From contig JACDAR010000372.1 of the NCBI GenBank assembly GCA_013695335.1, positions 1 to 8,513 on the forward strand: a stretch of DNA of 8,513 nucleotides, written 5' to 3'. Below, one piece after another: positions 6,463 through 8,513 of the stretch. Position 1 is the stretch's first letter. The number at the start of each line of letters is the position of its first letter. Below the pieces are notes generated by a model, which saw only the letters and a list, made by a program, of their open reading frames with translations, was not told where the DNA came from and did no database searches. A program made the position numbers and the translations under genes. The DNA is from Rubrobacter sp. GTDB lineage: Bacteria > Actinomycetota > Rubrobacteria > Rubrobacterales > Rubrobacteraceae.

Positions 6463-8513
6463 CTAGCTTGCCGCCACGGCTTCCGGCAGAAGGTCACGCA
6501 GAAAGCGTCCCGTGTGGCTTTCCTCGACGCGGGCGATGTCTTCGGGTGCGCCGGTAGCCACGATCTCACCTCCGCCGTCCCCACCCTCGGGTCCGAGATC
6601 TATTACGTGGTCGGAGGACCGGATCACATCGAGGTTGTGCTCGATGACGATGACGGAATTGCCCGCATCAACCAGCCGGTGCAAGATGTCGAGCAACTTT
6701 TCCACGTCCGCGAAGTGCAGCCCCGTAGTCGGCTCGTCCAGAATATACAGCGTCTTGCCAGTAGCCCGCTTCCCAAGCTCGCTCGCCAGCTTGACCCGCT
6801 GCGCCTCACCACCCGATAGCGTCGTGGCAGGCTGCCCGAGCCGGACGTATCCGAGGCCCACGTCGCGCAACGTCACCATGCGCCGACTGATGGCTGGCAC
6901 CGGCTCGAAGAACTCGCACGCCTCGTCCACGGTCATTTCGAGGACATCCGAGATGGACTTGCCCTTGTACGTCACCCGCAGCGTCTCGGTGTTGTAGCGG
7001 CGGCCCTTGCAGACTTCGCACGGCACGTACACGTCGGGGAGGAAGTGCATCTCTATGCGGATTTGCCCGTCCCCCTTGCACGCCTCGCACCGCCCGCCCT
7101 TGACGTTGAAGCTGAACCGGCCCGGCTTGTAACCCCGGATCTTCGCCTCCGCCGTCGCCGCGAAGAGCTGGCGGATGTGGTCGAAGGTTTTGGTATACGT
7201 CGCCGGGTTGGAACGCGGCGTCCGTCCGATGGGACTCTGGTCTATATCTATGACCTTGTCCACGTCCTCGATGCCCCGCAACCCGGCGTGCCTTCCAGGA
7301 CGGTGCTTGCCGCGGTTCACCTGATTGGCGAGAGCTTTGTAAAGGATCTCATTGACCAGCGTGCTTTTGCCAGAACCAGAAACCCCGGTAATGCACGTAA
7401 ACACCCCGAGCGGGAACTCCGCGTCCACGTTCTTGAGGTTGTGCTCGCTCGCCCCGAGCACCGTCACGGCTCCGGTCGGTTCGCGCCGCTCCTCCGGCGG
7501 CTCGACCCGGCGGCGTCCTGACAGGAAGTCGCCCGTCACGGAGCGTTTCTCCGCCTCGATGTCCTCCACGCTCCCCTGAGCGATGATCTCGCCTCCGTGA
7601 ACCCCGGCCCCAGGCCCCACGTCCACGATGTAATCCGCAGCCCGAATCGTCTCCTCGTCATGCTCCACGACTATCAGCGTGTTCCCGAGGTCTCGCAGCT
7701 TCGTCAGCGTGTTCAATAGCCTCCGGTTGTCCCGTTGATGCAGGCCGATTGATGGCTCGTCCAGGACGTATAGAACGCCCACGAGCCCGCTCCCGACCTG
7801 CGACGCCAGCCGTATCCGCTGCGCCTCGCCGCCGGAGAGCGTTCCCGCCGAACGAGACAGCGTCAGATATCCGAGGCCCACGTCGTTGAGGAAACCGAGG
7901 CGTTCACGGATCTCCTTGACGACCCGCTCCGCGATGATCCACTCTCGCGCCGTAAAGTCCACGGCCTCGAAGAAGTTCTGCGCGTCCCTGACACTCATCT
8001 CCGTGAATTCGTGGACATTCTTGCCCCCGACGGTGACGGCGAGCGCCTCGGGCCGGAGGCGGGCTCCCTTGCACTTCGGGCAGGGAACATGGCTCATGAA
8101 CTCTTCGATCTTCTCCCGCCGGTACTCGGAGTCCGTCTCCTTGTAACGCCGTTGCAGGTTCTGCACCACGCCATCGAAGCGGGTCATGTACTGCCTGCGG
8201 CGGTTGTAGCGGTTGCGGTACGAGACGTAGATGCGCTCCCCGCCCGTCCCGTGCAGGATGGTATTTCTATCCTCTTCCGGCAGATCGCGCCAGGGCACGT
8301 TCAGGTCTATGCCGTACTTCTCGGATAGCGCGCCGAGCACGCTGGAGTGGTACTCGCTCTGCGAGCCAGCCCACGGCACGACGGCGCCCTCGTTGACGCT
8401 CAAGTCGGCGTTCGGAACGACGAGGTCAGGGTCTATCTCCAACCGGCTCCCGAGCCCGTCGCACCGGTCACATGCCCCATGCGGGCTGTTGAACGAGAAG
8501 GTGCGGGGCTGTA
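6463..8513 (-). CDS. uvrA: UvrABC excinuclease subunit A, C-terminal 682 residues (5' end outside window)
   Basis: UvrA is the dimeric ABC-type ATPase that finds DNA damage and loads UvrB. The frame is open from the right edge (first whole codon at 8511) to TAG at 6463. It opens with [17 protein letters not shown], carrying the second Cys pair of the first zinc module. In fragment numbering: a CPKC pair at 144-147, first ABC signature LSGGEAQ at 225-231 with Walker B LYVLDEP at 247-253, second Walker A GVSGSGKS at 376-383, second zinc module Cys475/478 and Cys498/501, second signature at 565-571 and Walker B LYILDEP at 588-594. All key residues seen are intact. The N-terminal ATPase Walker A and most of the first zinc module lie beyond the edge. 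A TTG at 8442 is internal, since the conserved sequence continues upstream of it. The NUDIX remnant follows almost without a gap. Confidence 0.98.
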   Translation of the reverse strand, partial: QPRTFSFNSPHGACDRCDGLGSRLEIDPDLVVPNADLSVNEGAVVPWAGSQSEYHSSVLGALSEKYGIDLNVPWRDLPEEDRNTILHGTGGERIYVSYRNRYNRRRQYMTRFDGVVQNLQRRYKETDSEYRREKIEEFMSHVPCPKCKGARLRPEALAVTVGGKNVHEFTEMSVRDAQNFFEAVDFTAREWIIAERVVKEIRERLGFLNDVGLGYLTLSRSAGTLSGGEAQRIRLASQVGSGLVGVLYVLDEPSIGLHQRDNRRLLNTLTKLRDLGNTLIVVEHDEETIRAADYIVDVGPGAGVHGGEIIAQGSVEDIEAEKRSVTGDFLSGRRRVEPPEERREPTGAVTVLGASEHNLKNVDAEFPLGVFTCITGVSGSGKSTLVNEILYKALANQVNRGKHRPGRHAGLRGIEDVDKVIDIDQSPIGRTPRSNPATYTKTFDHIRQLFAATAEAKIRGYKPGRFSFNVKGGRCEACKGDGQIRIEMHFLPDVYVPCEVCKGRRYNTETLRVTYKGKSISDVLEMTVDEACEFFEPVPAISRRMVTLRDVGLGYVRLGQPATTLSGGEAQRVKLASELGKRATGKTLYILDEPTTGLHFADVEKLLDILHRLVDAGNSVIVIEHNLDVIRSSDHVIDLGPEGGDGGGEIVATGAPEDIARVEESHTGRFLRDLLPEAVAAS

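Noticed and set aside
1..8513. Mobile element, prophage, toxin-antitoxin, tRNA or rRNA
   Set aside because: I saw no transposase, integrase, terminal inverted repeats, phage gene, paired small genes or tRNA-like cloverleaf, and all long conserved frames are accounted for.

Overview
This is a GC-rich bacterial chromosome segment in which every gene I can support lies on the minus strand. It is framed by two nucleotide excision repair genes. uvrA enters from the right edge with its 5' end cut off, and uvrC leaves at the left edge with its 3' end cut off. Protein style, overall GC content, two possible leaderless starts (TANNNT box 7-8 nt before an ATG with no Shine-Dalgarno) and an actinobacterial-looking UvrA suggest a deep-branching actinomycete, perhaps Rubrobacter-like. 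That assignment is inference, because no rRNA or marker gene is present.

Layout in the direction of transcription, right to left: uvrA C-terminal 682 residues (8513-6463); a broken NUDIX hydrolase gene directly behind it (about 6460-5933); a two-helix membrane protein with a Ser/Ala/Gln-rich repetitive tail (5831-4971); an APC-superfamily amino-acid permease interrupted by an in-frame TAA (4839-3346); an alkaline-phosphatase-superfamily phosphodiesterase (3299-1791) that overlaps a six-helix membrane protein of unknown function (1801-1070); and uvrC residues 1-320 (961-1) behind its own probable promoter. Noncoding gaps are short, all under 135 bases. They hold candidate promoters, inverted repeats and one hairpin with a T-run that faces the plus strand.

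UvrA and UvrC act in the same damage-excision pathway; UvrB is not in the window. The genes between them have no evident repair role. The phosphodiesterase and the six-helix membrane protein are probably translated as a coupled pair. The most notable points are two genes with in-frame stops while the rest of their reading frames is well preserved, a NUDIX box that has lost its middle, a Cys-to-Ser change at a presumed Fe-S ligand of UvrC, and a probable leaderless uvrC mRNA. I do not see a new defence, mobile or biosynthetic system here. It reads as ordinary core and peripheral chromosome with local gene decay or sequence error.
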